Source: Stutzerimonas stutzeri (GTDB lineage: Bacteria; Pseudomonadota; Gammaproteobacteria; Pseudomonadales; Pseudomonadaceae). Taken from it: DNA of 64,000 bases. Position 1 is the stretch's first letter. Every line of letters starts with the position of its first letter. Location: positions 124,001 through 188,000 of the forward strand of contig NZ_POUT01000009.1 in assembly GCF_002890915.1 (NCBI RefSeq). The letters are read 5' to 3'. Positions 1-8,784 of the stretch are shown here, in pieces. The notes beneath the pieces were generated by a model that did not search any database, was not told where the DNA came from, and saw only the letters and a program-made list of their open reading frames with translations. Made by a program: the position numbers and the translations under genes.

Positions 1-640
1 GCGGCGTCTCGCGCAGCAGGCGGGCGGCGCGATCGAGGCGGGTCTTGAGCATGTACTGATGGGGCGTCAGGCCGACACTGTCCTTGAATTGCGCATGGAA
101 GTGTCCTGGGCTCAGGCAGGCGACCTGGGCCAGCTCGGCAACGGTGATGCGCCGTGCCAGGTTGTGCTGGATGTGATTGTCGAGCCGCTGCAGATCCAGC
201 GGGCCGGCCGGGCGTGGCTGCGATTCGCCGAACAGCCGCAGGTGCAGTGCCCGCAGCAACACGCCGCCCAGCGCGCGGGCGAGCAGCGGATCGCTGCCGT
301 AGCGGGCGAGTTCGGCACCGGCATAGGCCAGCAGGTTCTGGAAGTCGGCATCCAGCGCCGGATAGCGCGGCGCCTCGAACAGCCGGGCGAGCAGCTGCGG
401 ATCGTCGAGGCAGGCATCCTGCTCGTCCAGGTCGATGATCAGCATGCGGTTGTCGCCCATGCCGGCGAAGCCATGGTCGGCATCACCCGGCACCAGGCAG
501 GCGCGCATCCGGCAGACCTCGCCGCCGGAGCCCGCCACTTCGAACTCCGCGCGCCCAGCCAGCGACATCACCAACTGGTGATAATCGTGGGCATGCTGGT
601 GGGCCTGGTCATCCAGGCGGAGCAGACGGGCATTGAGCAT
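1..640 (-). CDS. AraC-family transcriptional regulator with cupin-type sensor domain (3' end off window)
   Basis: Reading leftward from the ATG at 640, an uninterrupted frame runs off the left edge after 213 codons. The N-terminal half reads like an AraC-type cupin sensor (MLNARLLRLDDQAHQH, then a region with VPGDADHGFAGM). The C-terminal half has the first AraC helix-turn-helix (RRITVAELAQVACLSPGHFH) followed by FKDSVGLTPHQYMLKTRLDRA, the family signature. This predicts a cytoplasmic DNA-binding regulator responding to a small ligand, which cannot be identified from sequence. It is divergent from the lon-type gene at 759 with 118 bp between the starts, so it could act on that promoter, but this is only positional. 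The last residues and the stop are missing because of the window edge. Confidence 0.85.
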   Translation of the reverse strand, partial: MLNARLLRLDDQAHQHAHDYHQLVMSLAGRAEFEVAGSGGEVCRMRACLVPGDADHGFAGMGDNRMLIIDLDEQDACLDDPQLLARLFEAPRYPALDADFQNLLAYAGAELARYGSDPLLARALGGVLLRALHLRLFGESQPRPAGPLDLQRLDNHIQHNLARRITVAELAQVACLSPGHFHAQFKDSVGLTPHQYMLKTRLDRAARLLRETP

Positions 641-758
641 GACGGCACTCTACCGAAGCCGGCCCCCCATGCCCACCCCCGGCTCCCGCATCGCCGCGGG
701 ATTGAAATCATCCATCGCACCACCCATCTAAGTTGCACGTATTCGTAACGGGTGCCGC

Positions 759-3146
759 ATGAACGACGACGTCAACCAGGACAATCTCGAGCAGGAAATC
801 ATTTCCGCCAACGGGCTCGTGCTGCCGGACCAGCAGCAGCCGGACAAGCTCTACATCATCCCCATCCACAACCGGCCGTTCTTCCCGGCGCAGGTGCTGC
901 CGGTGATCGTCAACGAGGATCCCTGGGCCGAGACCCTCGAGCGCGTGGCCAAGACGCCGCACCAGCGCGTGGCGCTGTTCTTCGTCGACTCGCCGGTGCT
1001 GGACATGGCCACCTTCGACCCGGCCAGCCTGCCGGAGCACGGCACCATGGTCCGCGTGCACCATGCCTCGCAGGAAGGCGGCAAGCTGCAGTTCGTCGCC
1101 CAGGGCCTGGCGCGGGTGCGCATCCGTGGCTGGCTGCGGCGCAAGCCGCCGTATCTGGTGGAGGTGGACTATCCCAAGAGCGACGACGATCCGCGCGACG
1201 AGGTGAAGGCCTACGGCATGGCGCTGATCAATGCGATCAAGGAACTGCTGCCGCTCAATCCGCTGTACAGCGAGGAGCTGAAGAACTACCTCAACCGCTT
1301 CAGCCCCAACGACCCGTCGCCGCTGACCGACTTCGCCGCCGCGCTGACCACCGCGCCGGGCGTGGAGCTGCAGGAGGTGCTCGATACCGTGCCGGTGCTC
1401 AAGCGCATGGAAAAGGTGCTGCCGCTGCTGCGCAAGGAAGTGGAAGTCGCCAAGTTGCAGAAGGAGCTGACCGGCGAGGTCAACCGCAAGATCGGCGAGC
1501 GCCAGCGCGAGTTCTTCCTCAAGGAGCAGTTGAAGATCATCCAGCGCGAACTGGGCATCACCAAGGACGACAAGAGCGCCGACGCCGACGAATTCCGCGC
1601 CCGCCTGGAAGGCAAGGTGGTGCCGCCGGCGGCGCACAAGCGCATCGACGAGGAACTGAACAAGCTGTCGATCCTCGAGACCGGCTCGCCGGAATACGCC
1701 GTCACCCGCAACTACCTGGACTGGGCCACCGCCCTGCCCTGGGGCGTGTACGGCAAGGACAAGCTCGACCTCAAGCGCGCGCGCAAGGTACTCGACAAGC
1801 ATCACGCCGGCCTGGACGACATCAAGAACCGCATCCTCGAATTCCTCGCGGTCGGTGCCTTCAAGGGCGAGATCGCCGGCTCCATCGTGCTGCTGGTCGG
1901 CCCGCCGGGCGTGGGCAAGACCAGCATCGGCAAATCCATCGCCGAGTCGCTGGGCCGGCCGTTCTACCGCTTCAGCGTGGGCGGCATGCGCGACGAGGCG
2001 GAGATCAAGGGCCACCGACGCACCTACATCGGCGCGCTGCCCGGCAAGCTGGTGCAGGCGCTCAAGGACGTCGAGGTGATGAACCCGGTGATCATGCTCG
2101 ACGAGATCGACAAGCTCGGCGCCAGCTACCAGGGCGATCCGGCCTCGGCGCTGCTGGAGACACTCGATCCGGAGCAGAACGTCGAATTCCTCGACCACTA
2201 CCTGGACCTGCGCCTGGACCTGTCCAAGGTACTGTTCGTCTGCACCGCCAACACCCTGGACTCGATCCCCGGCCCGCTGCTCGACCGCATGGAGGTGATC
2301 CGCCTGTCCGGTTACATCGCCGAGGAGAAACTGGCGATCGCCAGGCGCCACCTCTGGCCCAAGCTGCTGGACAAGACCGGCGTGCCCAGGGAGCGCCTGA
2401 GCATCAGCGACGGCGCGCTGAAGGCGGTGACCGAAGGCTACGCCCGCGAAGCCGGCGTGCGGCAGCTGGAAAAACAGCTCGGCAAGCTGGTGCGCAAGGC
2501 GGTGGTCAAGCTGCTGGAAGACCCGGCGCTCAGCCTGAAGATCACCCCGAAGGACCTGGAAGGCTACCTGGGTAAGCCGGTGTTCCGCAGCGAGCAGGTA
2601 CTCTCCGGCGTCGGCGTGATCACCGGGCTGGCCTGGACCAGCATGGGCGGCGCCACCCTGCCGATCGAGGCCACGCGCATCCATACCCTCAACCGTGGCT
2701 TCAAGCTCACCGGCCAGCTCGGCGAGGTGATGAAGGAATCGGCAGAGATCGCCTACAGCTACGTCAGCTCGCACCTGAAGGACTTCAAGGGCGACCCGGA
2801 ATTCTTCGACGAGGCCTTCGTGCACCTGCACGTCCCGGAAGGCGCGACGCCCAAGGATGGCCCCAGCGCCGGCATCACCATGGCCAGCGCGCTGCTCTCG
2901 CTGGCGCGCAACCAGCCGCCGAAGAAGGGCGTGGCGATGACCGGCGAGCTGACCCTCACCGGCCACGTGCTGCCGATCGGCGGCGTGCGCGAGAAGGTGA
3001 TCGCCGCGCGGCGGCAGAAGATCTTCGAGCTGATCCTGCCGGAAGCCAACCGCGGCGACTTCGAGGAATTGCCGGACTACCTGAAGGAAGGGCTGACGGT
3101 GCATTTCGCCAAGCGTTTCGCCGACGTGGCCAAGGTGCTGTTCTGA
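759..3146 (+). CDS. asrA: ATP-dependent Lon-family serine protease (AsrA-like second Lon)
   Basis: This 795-residue protein has the LonA layout. An N-terminal substrate-binding LON domain starts near residue 35 (LYIIPIHNRPFFPAQVLPV) and a coiled helical region follows. An AAA+ module carries Walker A GPPGVGKT at residues 381-388 and Walker B IMLDEIDK. The C-terminal protease domain has catalytic Ser703 in PKDGPSAG and Lys746 in GGVREKV, 43 residues apart as in E. coli Lon. It degrades misfolded and regulatory proteins in the cytoplasm using ATP. The divergent N-terminus and the neighbouring chagasin-like gene (PA0779-PA0778 in P. aeruginosa) point to the AsrA paralogue, linked there to the aminoglycoside-induced heat-shock-like response, rather than housekeeping Lon. 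The AsrA name is an inference from family resemblance and synteny. Confidence 0.9.
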   Translation: MNDDVNQDNLEQEIISANGLVLPDQQQPDKLYIIPIHNRPFFPAQVLPVIVNEDPWAETLERVAKTPHQRVALFFVDSPVLDMATFDPASLPEHGTMVRVHHASQEGGKLQFVAQGLARVRIRGWLRRKPPYLVEVDYPKSDDDPRDEVKAYGMALINAIKELLPLNPLYSEELKNYLNRFSPNDPSPLTDFAAALTTAPGVELQEVLDTVPVLKRMEKVLPLLRKEVEVAKLQKELTGEVNRKIGERQREFFLKEQLKIIQRELGITKDDKSADADEFRARLEGKVVPPAAHKRIDEELNKLSILETGSPEYAVTRNYLDWATALPWGVYGKDKLDLKRARKVLDKHHAGLDDIKNRILEFLAVGAFKGEIAGSIVLLVGPPGVGKTSIGKSIAESLGRPFYRFSVGGMRDEAEIKGHRRTYIGALPGKLVQALKDVEVMNPVIMLDEIDKLGASYQGDPASALLETLDPEQNVEFLDHYLDLRLDLSKVLFVCTANTLDSIPGPLLDRMEVIRLSGYIAEEKLAIARRHLWPKLLDKTGVPRERLSISDGALKAVTEGYAREAGVRQLEKQLGKLVRKAVVKLLEDPALSLKITPKDLEGYLGKPVFRSEQVLSGVGVITGLAWTSMGGATLPIEATRIHTLNRGFKLTGQLGEVMKESAEIAYSYVSSHLKDFKGDPEFFDEAFVHLHVPEGATPKDGPSAGITMASALLSLARNQPPKKGVAMTGELTLTGHVLPIGGVREKVIAARRQKIFELILPEANRGDFEELPDYLKEGLTVHFAKRFADVAKVLF

Positions 3147-3155
3147 AGGGGTGAC

Positions 3156-3392
3156 GGCAGGCCTCGCGGCCTGCATCGCCGCAGGGCGCGCCTCCCACTG
3201 GGTTCGACGAAAATCACTGCTCCTGTGGGAGGCCCGACCTCGGGGCGATGCTTTTCAAGCTTCAAGCTTCAAGCTTCAAGCTTCGGGCCTATGGCAGGCC
3301 CCGCGGCCTGCATCGCCGCAGGGCGCGCCTCCCACTGGGTTCGACGAAGATCACTGCTCCTGTGGGAGGCCCGACCTCGGGGCGATGCTTTT
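3156..3392. repeat. Two 100-bp direct repeats flanking a CAAGCTT tandem
   Basis: Positions 3156-3255 and 3293-3392 are the same 100-bp unit with two differences (a t/c near the start and an a/g in the middle). Each unit contains an imperfect palindrome, GCGCCTCCCAC with GTGGGAGGC, and ends in GGGGCGATGCTTTT. Between them, 3256-3283 is four tandem copies of CAAGCTT. The repeats fill most of the 346-bp gap between the protease gene and the lipoprotein gene; no gene is seen there. A related sequence (TGTGGGAGCCCC followed by GGGGCGATGCTTT) recurs at 50808. They look like REP-type intergenic repeats; a role as a transcription terminator for the upstream gene is possible but unproven. Confidence 0.85.
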
Positions 3393-3492
3393 GGGCTTTT
3401 CGGCAGGCCTATAGCCGGCATCACTGCACGCCCTTGGGCCTGCACCTCAAGGGCGGCTATGCTTTCCCACTCCATCCCGACCGGTGCCGATC

Positions 3493-3894
3493 ATGTCTTT
3501 CGTCATCCCCCGCCTGCTGCTGCCCGTCACCTTCCTGCTGCTCGGCGCCTGTGCCGGCAAGGAGCAGGCGCCGTCGAGCGTGGTGCTCGGCGACGATCGC
3601 CGCTGTCCACAGGCGCTGCAGACCGGCCAGCAACTGATCGTCAGTCTGCCGAGCAATCCCACCACCGGTTATCGCTGGACCCTACGCGAGGCCGCCACCG
3701 GCCAGCTGCGCAGCCTCGGCCCCGAGGTGTTCAGCAATCCGAAGGGCGACGTGATCGGCGGCGATGGCCTGTCCACCTGGCGCTTCGAGGCCCACGCGCC
3801 CGGCAGCGGCCGACTCTACCTGACCTACCAGCGCCCCTGGGAACCCGATGCCGAGCCGGCCGACCTGTTCGACTGTCGGATCGAGGTACATTGA
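3493..3894 (+). CDS. Chagasin/I42-family cysteine-protease-inhibitor-like lipoprotein
   Basis: The 133-residue product starts with a short lipoprotein signal ([20 protein letters not shown]); the lipobox LGAC predicts lipidation of the cysteine and anchoring in the envelope. The mature part has the chagasin landmarks in order: NPTTGYRW, a glycine loop at [12 protein letters not shown], and the third loop at YQRPWE. Proteins of this family block papain-like cysteine proteases through these three loops. ATG 3493 was chosen over the in-frame GTG at 3484 because the hydrophobic signal then follows directly. A homologue (Icp, PA0778) sits next to the AsrA protease in P. aeruginosa, which agrees with the arrangement here. 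The target protease is unknown; no papain-like protease is encoded in the window. Confidence 0.8.
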   Translation: MSFVIPRLLLPVTFLLLGACAGKEQAPSSVVLGDDRRCPQALQTGQQLIVSLPSNPTTGYRWTLREAATGQLRSLGPEVFSNPKGDVIGGDGLSTWRFEAHAPGSGRLYLTYQRPWEPDAEPADLFDCRIEVH

Positions 3895-3959
3895 GCCTCG
3901 GTGGAGGGCACGCTTTCGGCTACAATGCCGCCCCGTTTTTCATCGATGCCGCCCGTCCC

Positions 3960-4703
3960 GTGAGTCACGATCCCGACCGTCTGTTCGCCCAGCCCCTCGT
4001 CCACGTCCAGGACTTCGTGTTCAACGAGGACGTGGTGCGGGTGTTCCCCGACATGATCAAGCGCTCGGTGCCGGGCTACCCGGCCATCGTCGAGAACCTC
4101 GGCGTGATCGCCGCGCAGTTCGCCCAGCCCAACACCCGCCTGTACGACCTCGGTTGCTCGCTGGGCGCGGTGACCCAGGCGCTGCGCCGTCATGTCAGCC
4201 AGGACAACTGCCAGGTGATCGCCGTGGACAACTCCGCCGCGATGGTCGAACGCTGCCGTGAGTACCTGCACGCGCAGGACTCGATGTTCCAGGAGCTGCT
4301 GCCGGTCGAGGTGATCGAAGGCGACATTCTCGAACTGGCGTTTCAGCCCGCCTCGCTGGTGGCGCTGAATTTCACCCTGCAGTTCATCACCCCCGAACGC
4401 CGCCCGGCGCTGCTCGGCCGCATTCGCCAAGCCCTGGTGCCGGGCGGCGCGCTGATCCTCTCGGAAAAGCTGCGCTTCGAGGATGAGCGGGAACAGCGGC
4501 TGCTCACCGACCTGCACGTCGCCTTCAAGCGCGCCAATGGCTACAGCGAGCTGGAAATCGCCCAGAAGCGCAGCGCCATCGAGAACGTGATGAAGCCCGA
4601 TAGCCTGGAAACCCACCGCCAGCGCCTGCTGGACGCCGGCTTCTCCCAGGTCGTGCCCTGGTTCCAGTGCCTGAATTTCGCCTCGCTGATCGCCCTGCCA
4701 TGA
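3960..4703 (+). CDS. cmoA: Carboxy-S-adenosyl-L-methionine synthase CmoA
   Basis: This class I SAM-dependent enzyme has 247 residues, the family length. It converts S-adenosylmethionine and prephenate into carboxy-SAM, the donor for 5-oxyacetyl modification of wobble uridine 34 in tRNA. Visible features are the opening [13 protein letters not shown], then [22 protein letters not shown], which is characteristic of CmoA, and the SAM-binding loop [16 protein letters not shown] with acidic VIAVDNS after it. A GTG start at 3960 is preferred because it gives the conserved N-terminus; the open frame continues upstream through the repeat region without a plausible start. The stop overlaps the cmoB start by an ATGA junction, so the two are translationally coupled. 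Confidence 0.95.
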   Translation: MSHDPDRLFAQPLVHVQDFVFNEDVVRVFPDMIKRSVPGYPAIVENLGVIAAQFAQPNTRLYDLGCSLGAVTQALRRHVSQDNCQVIAVDNSAAMVERCREYLHAQDSMFQELLPVEVIEGDILELAFQPASLVALNFTLQFITPERRPALLGRIRQALVPGGALILSEKLRFEDEREQRLLTDLHVAFKRANGYSELEIAQKRSAIENVMKPDSLETHRQRLLDAGFSQVVPWFQCLNFASLIALP

Positions 4704-5662
4704 ATCTCGACCTGACTCCCCTCGCCTGGCGCCTGGCCGGCACCCCCCTGGCCGCCTGGGCCAACGACGTACAACGACAACTGGATGCCAAGCTGGAAAT
4801 CGGCCACGGCGACCTGCCGCGCTGGCGCCGCGCCGTCGACGCGCTGCCCACGCTGATGCCGACGCAGATCGAGCTGCGCGAAGGCTTCCGTCTCGACGCC
4901 CCGTGCGACGAAGCCACGTGTGAGGCCACCCGCGAGGCATTGATGGGTCTGTCGCCGTGGCGCAAGGGGCCGTTCGAGGTGTTCGGCGTGCAGGTGGACA
5001 GCGAGTGGCGCTCGGACTGGAAATGGCAGCGCGTCGCGCCGCACCTGGACCTTGCCGGCAAGCGCATCCTCGATGTCGGCTGCGGCAACGGCTACTACAT
5101 GTGGCGCATGCTCGGCGCCGGTGCCGACAGCGTGGTCGGCGTCGACCCCAACTGGCTGTTCTTCTGCCAGTTCCACGCGATGAAGCGCTACCTGCCGGAA
5201 CTGCCGGCCTGGCACCTGCCGTTCGCCCTGGAAGAGCTGCCGCCGAAGCTCGAAGGCTTCGACACGGTGTTTTCCATGGGCGTGCTCTACCACCGCCGCT
5301 CGCCCATCGACCACCTGCTCGACCTCAAGGACTGCCTGCTGCGCGGCGGCGAGCTGGTGCTGGAAACCCTGGTGGTCGAAGGCGACGAGAACACCGCGCT
5401 GGTACCCGAGGATCGCTACGCGCAGATGCGCAACGTCTGGTTCCTGCCCTCGGTACCGGCGCTGGAGCGCTGGCTGCGCCGCGCCGGCTTCGTCGACGTG
5501 CACTGCGTCGACGTCAGCCTCACCCGCGTCGAGGAACAGCGCAGCACCGAATGGATGCGCTACCAGTCGCTGCCGGATTTCCTCGATCCGCAGGACCACG
5601 GCAAGACCGTCGAGGGACTGCCGGCGCCGATGCGCGCCGTGCTGCTGGCGCGCAAGCCCTGA
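4700..5662 (+). CDS. cmoB: tRNA U34 carboxymethyltransferase CmoB
   Basis: This 320-residue protein overlaps cmoA by 4 bp. It transfers the carboxymethyl group from carboxy-SAM to 5-hydroxyuridine at position 34 of several tRNAs, giving cmo5U and broadening wobble decoding. The Rossmann motif is visible at [20 protein letters not shown], followed by the acidic end of the next strand ([10 protein letters not shown]). The region around [20 protein letters not shown] and the C-terminal ERWLRRAGF also match the family. ATG 4700 was chosen over an upstream in-frame start at 4667, which lies inside cmoA and adds a sequence without resemblance to the family. It forms a two-gene operon with cmoA. Confidence 0.95.
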   Translation: MNLDLTPLAWRLAGTPLAAWANDVQRQLDAKLEIGHGDLPRWRRAVDALPTLMPTQIELREGFRLDAPCDEATCEATREALMGLSPWRKGPFEVFGVQVDSEWRSDWKWQRVAPHLDLAGKRILDVGCGNGYYMWRMLGAGADSVVGVDPNWLFFCQFHAMKRYLPELPAWHLPFALEELPPKLEGFDTVFSMGVLYHRRSPIDHLLDLKDCLLRGGELVLETLVVEGDENTALVPEDRYAQMRNVWFLPSVPALERWLRRAGFVDVHCVDVSLTRVEEQRSTEWMRYQSLPDFLDPQDHGKTVEGLPAPMRAVLLARKP

Positions 5663-5674
5663 CACGCCGAGGGC

Positions 5675-5968
5675 TCAGCGGCGCGCATCCGCGCAACGCT
5701 GCAGCCGCGCCTGGCGCTGTTGCGCCGCCACCACCCGCAGCGGCCGCTCGGCTCTTGCGCTGAGCCGCGCCCGGCTCAGGTCACGTGCCGCCAATTGACG
5801 ATCGTCCAGTTGCAGCAACTGTCGATACAGGCGCCGCAGGCGCCAGGCGCGATACCAGTCCAGCAGGCCATGCTGCAGGTCCAGCGGCCACATGGCGGGC
5901 AGGTAGACGTCAGGCATCCGCGGCTCCAGCGCTCGTCCTGCCTCGGTCTTGCGATACGCAACAGGCAT
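5675..5968 (-). CDS. DUF1127-type small basic protein
   Basis: A 97-residue hypothetical protein rich in arginine and leucine. The segment DWYRAWRLRRLYRQLLQLDDRQLAARD matches the DUF1127 pattern (W-x3-R-x2-L-x2-L-d-D-r-x-L-x-D). The start at 5968 is favoured because GGAGGT lies four bases upstream of that ATG; longer in-frame starts at 5992 and 6058 have no comparable ribosome site. DUF1127 proteins are small and often regulatory, and some bind RNA or affect phosphate and polyamine metabolism, but no function is established for this one. It is divergent from the LysR-type gene at 6108, an arrangement that commonly means the regulator controls its neighbour. Its 3' end converges on cmoB with 12 bp between them. 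Confidence 0.7.
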   Translation of the reverse strand: MPVAYRKTEAGRALEPRMPDVYLPAMWPLDLQHGLLDWYRAWRLRRLYRQLLQLDDRQLAARDLSRARLSARAERPLRVVAAQQRQARLQRCADARR

Positions 5969-6107
5969 ACTCACCTCCGCTTCGTTCGACATGGCGGCAA
6001 GCCACCGGCTGTGGCTGCCATCCGTCACGCACAGGATGAGCGGTCCTGGATCGTTCAAACAAACGACTAATATGAAAGCCTGCGTTCAGGAATATTGAAG
6101 CCAAGCC

Positions 6108-7031
6108 ATGTCCCAGTCCGCCGAACACCTGCCCACAGCCTCGCTGCCGCTACTGGAAAGCGATGTGTTGCGCACCTTCGTCGCCATCGCCGAAAGCGGC
6201 AGCTTCACCCGTGCCGCGGGGCAGATCCACCGCACCACGTCGGCGGTCAGCATGCAGATCAAGCGCCTGGAAGAAACCCTCGGGCGCCCGTTGTTCGTGC
6301 GCGAGGCACGCCAGGTACACCTCACGCCGGCCGGCGAGACCCTGTTGGGCTACGCACGGCGCCTGCTCAGGCTAAACGGCGAGGCGGTCGCGCACTTCCT
6401 GCACCCGGCATTGCACGGCCGCGTGCGCTTCGGCACTCCGGGCGATATCGGCACGCGCATCCTGCCCGGCCTGCTGGCGCTGTTCGCCTGCAGCCATCCG
6501 GCGGTGGAAGTGGACGTCTCGGTCGGGCGCAGCGTCGAGATGATCGAGCGCATCGACGCCGGCGAGCTGGACCTCGCGCTGGTCAGCGTCGGCAACCTGG
6601 GCCAGGACGACTCGCGGGGCGAGCCCATCCATAGCGAGCCGCTGGTCTGGGCCGGCCGTGCCGGTGGCGTCGCCGCGCTGCGCTCTCCCCTGCCGCTGGC
6701 GTTGGCCAGCCCCGATTGCGCCTGGCGGCGGCAGGCCCTGGATGCTCTCGATCGTATCGGGCGTGACTATCGCATCGCCTATTCCAGCGAACAGGCCGCC
6801 GGGCAGGAAGCCGCGATGATCGCCGACCTGGCGATCGCACCCTACCCGCAGAGCCTGCTCCGGCCTCCCTTGCAGCGCCTTGACGGCCAGTTCGGCTTGC
6901 CGGAACTGGGCGAATACCGGATCAAGCTGTTGCGCGGCAGCCGCCGCAGCGAGCCGGTCGAGGTGCTCGCCGAGCATGTGATCGCAGCCTTCGCCGAATA
7001 CCGCCGTGGCCGGCCCGGCGGCAACCTGTAA
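6108..7031 (+). CDS. LysR-family transcriptional regulator
   Basis: The 307-residue product has an N-terminal winged helix-turn-helix at about residues 17-75 (VLRTFVAIAESGSFTRAAG, then SAVSMQIKRLEETLGRPLFVR), followed by a periplasmic-binding-protein-like effector domain (RFGTPGDIGTRILPGLLALF). These are standard LysR features, so it is a cytoplasmic DNA-binding regulator with an unidentified small-molecule co-inducer. It stands between the divergent DUF1127 gene and a downstream 50-residue membrane protein 19 bp away. The most likely target is the divergent gene across the 139-bp shared promoter space, as is common for LysR regulators. I cannot assign a named orthologue. Confidence 0.88.
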   Translation: MSQSAEHLPTASLPLLESDVLRTFVAIAESGSFTRAAGQIHRTTSAVSMQIKRLEETLGRPLFVREARQVHLTPAGETLLGYARRLLRLNGEAVAHFLHPALHGRVRFGTPGDIGTRILPGLLALFACSHPAVEVDVSVGRSVEMIERIDAGELDLALVSVGNLGQDDSRGEPIHSEPLVWAGRAGGVAALRSPLPLALASPDCAWRRQALDALDRIGRDYRIAYSSEQAAGQEAAMIADLAIAPYPQSLLRPPLQRLDGQFGLPELGEYRIKLLRGSRRSEPVEVLAEHVIAAFAEYRRGRPGGNL

Positions 7032-7050
7032 CGGTCGGAAGGAGAAGCGC

Positions 7051-7203
7051 ATGGCTCGCTGGATGATCGTCGCCGGAGCGGCCCTGCTTCTGCTCGGCCT
7101 CGCCTGGCACTACTTTCCCTGGCTGCTGAACTGGTTCGGTCGCCTACCCGGCGACATCCGCATCGAGTCGGGACGCAGCCGGGTCAATCTCTTTCGTCGC
7201 TGA
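7051..7203 (+). CDS. DUF2905 small membrane protein
   Basis: A 50-residue protein with a single hydrophobic segment (WMIVAGAALLLLGLAWHYFPWLL), then WFGRLPGDIRIESG, the conserved core of the DUF2905 family, which normally continues to a second membrane-proximal segment. Here it ends soon afterwards in VNLFRR, shorter than the roughly 65-75 residues usual for the family, so the C-terminal hydrophobic helix appears to be lost. ATG 7051 has GGAAGGAG a few bases upstream. It lies 19 bp after the LysR gene and is probably cotranscribed with it. The function of the family is unknown. Confidence 0.75.
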   Translation: MARWMIVAGAALLLLGLAWHYFPWLLNWFGRLPGDIRIESGRSRVNLFRR

Positions 7204-7219
7204 AAAACTTCGGCAACAG

Positions 7220-7302
7220 CCGTAGGGTGGAAAACGAGCGAAGCTCTTTTCCACCAGACACGGCCCAAGGTGGAAAACGCGTTGCGGTTTTCCACCCTAC
7301 GG
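7220..7302. repeat. Palindromic repeat with GTAGGGTGGAAAAC ends
   Basis: The arm CCGTAGGGTGGAAAAC at 7220-7235 is matched by its perfect reverse complement at 7287-7302. Between them are two smaller hairpins built from GTGGAAAAC and TTTTCCAC. The element occupies the convergent gap between the DUF2905 gene and pdxJ. It resembles palindromic intergenic repeats common in pseudomonads and could fold into two tandem stem-loops acting as a bidirectional transcription barrier. It is similar in design, but not in sequence, to the elements at 27021 and 35027. Confidence 0.8.
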
Positions 7303-7308
7303 ACGCCC

Positions 7309-8055
7309 TCAGCCCCGTGCCGCGGCGGCGAGGATCAGCTGCTTCATTTCCTTGACCGCCTGCTTGAAGCCGACGAACAGCGCATGGGCGACGATGGCGT
7401 GGCCGATGTTCAGCTCATTGACGCCACGGATCGCGGCAATGGCCTCGGCGTTGTGGTAGTGCAGGCCGTGCCCGGCATTGACGATCAGCCCGTGGCTGAG
7501 GCCGGCCTCGACGCCGTCGCGGATGCGCGCCAGCTCGCAGGCCCGCTCGGCGACACCATGGGCATCGGCGTAGCGCCCGGTATGCAGTTCGATGGCCGGC
7601 GCGCCGATGCGGGCCGCCGCCTCGATCTGCCGCGGATCGGCGTCGATGAACAGCGAGACCTCGGCGCCGCAGGCGGCCAGCCGCTCCACCGCGGCGCGGA
7701 TGCGCGCCTCCTGGCCGGCCACGTCGAGGCCGCCTTCGGTGGTCAGTTCCTGGCGAGTTTCCGGTACCAGACAGACATGCTCGGGCCGCAGCTGCTCGGC
7801 GAAGGCGAGCATCGCCTCGGTGACGCCCATCTCGAAGTTCATTCGCGTCTGCAGGGCGTCCTTCATCATCAGCACGTCGCGTTCCTGGATGTGCCGGCGG
7901 TCTTCGCGCAGGTGCACGGTGATGCCGTCGGCACCGGCCTCCTCGGCATCCAGCGCAGCCTTGACCGGGTCCGGGTAGCGCGTGCCACGGGCCTGGCGCA
8001 GGGTGGCGACGTGGTCGACGTTGACACCGAGCAGGATTCGATTGGCTTCAGTCAC
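7309..8055 (-). CDS. pdxJ: Pyridoxine 5'-phosphate synthase
   Basis: A 248-residue TIM-barrel enzyme that condenses 1-deoxy-D-xylulose 5-phosphate with 3-amino-2-oxopropyl phosphate to pyridoxine 5'-phosphate, the ring-closing step of vitamin B6 synthesis. Recognisable landmarks are the N-terminal [23 protein letters not shown], the phosphate/active-site segment [14 protein letters not shown], then [22 protein letters not shown] and [11 protein letters not shown]. The length equals the family norm. It is the last gene of the leftward lepA-to-pdxJ cluster and overlaps the recO end by 8 bp, the order seen throughout Pseudomonas. Confidence 0.97.
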   Translation of the reverse strand: MTEANRILLGVNVDHVATLRQARGTRYPDPVKAALDAEEAGADGITVHLREDRRHIQERDVLMMKDALQTRMNFEMGVTEAMLAFAEQLRPEHVCLVPETRQELTTEGGLDVAGQEARIRAAVERLAACGAEVSLFIDADPRQIEAAARIGAPAIELHTGRYADAHGVAERACELARIRDGVEAGLSHGLIVNAGHGLHYHNAEAIAAIRGVNELNIGHAIVAHALFVGFKQAVKEMKQLILAAAARG

Positions 8056-8764
8056 GCGGGACCTCCTTCATGGTCATGAACAGTTCGCGGCTGACCAGCG
8101 GTCGGCCGCCCAGGTGGGGTGCCAGGGCCTGGCGCATCAGCCGCTTGGCCGCGGCCAAGGCACCCGCCACCTGCCAGTCGGCATCGGCCATCGCCAGGAG
8201 TTCCGCGCCATTGAACAGGCCGGGCTGGAACATCTCGACCGGCTCGAGCCCGGCATCCGGCAACAGCCGGTACAGCCGCACGGGGTCGACCGGCTGACCG
8301 GCGATATCGGTATCGAGGGCAAAACCATAGCCCAGTTCGCTCAGCAGTCGCCATTCGAAAGCACGCAGCAGCGGCTCCAGCGGACGGTGCGCAGCCAATG
8401 CCGGCAAGGTCGCGACGTAATGCTCGAACAAGGCGGGATGCGCGTCCTCGGCGGGCAGCAGGCGAATCAGCAATTCGTTGAGGTACATGCCACTGAACAG
8501 CGCCTGGCCGTCGAGCCAGTGCGCGGGCCCGGTGTTTTCGAGGCGGGCGATGGTCTTCAGTTCGGACTTGCCGCGCAACTCCACTTCCAGAGATATGAAG
8601 GGGCGGATCAGGCTGCCGGCTCTGCCGCGTGCCGCACGCATGACCGCGCGCAGCCGACCCTGTGGGGTGAACAGGTCGACCAGCGCGCTGCTTTCCTTGT
8701 AGGGCCGGCTGTGCAGAACGAAGGCAGGCTGGTGCATGGCGGGCCATGGGTGCGCAATGCGCAC
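8048..8764 (-). CDS. recO: DNA repair protein RecO
   Basis: This 238-residue mediator works with RecF and RecR to load RecA onto SSB-coated single-stranded DNA. The N-terminal OB fold is visible as [34 protein letters not shown], and the helical C-terminal domain starts near [15 protein letters not shown]. The zinc-finger cysteines found in some RecO proteins are absent, as is usual in gammaproteobacteria. It lies 20 bp downstream of era and its stop overlaps the pdxJ start, so it is probably part of one leftward transcript. Confidence 0.95.
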   Translation of the reverse strand: MRIAHPWPAMHQPAFVLHSRPYKESSALVDLFTPQGRLRAVMRAARGRAGSLIRPFISLEVELRGKSELKTIARLENTGPAHWLDGQALFSGMYLNELLIRLLPAEDAHPALFEHYVATLPALAAHRPLEPLLRAFEWRLLSELGYGFALDTDIAGQPVDPVRLYRLLPDAGLEPVEMFQPGLFNGAELLAMADADWQVAGALAAAKRLMRQALAPHLGGRPLVSRELFMTMKEVPRD

Positions 8765-8784
8765 GGATGATTGCGGATCGGGTT

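Noticed and set aside
708..3176. A long minus-strand open frame of 822 codons opposite the Lon-type gene
   Set aside because: Its translation is a His/Gln/Leu/Val/Arg/Ala-rich low-complexity sequence with no domain, typical of antisense frames in high-GC genes, while the plus-strand protein has complete Lon motifs.
3256..3283. CAAGCTT tandem considered as a CRISPR array
   Set aside because: The units are 7 bp and contiguous with no spacers, so it is a simple tandem repeat.
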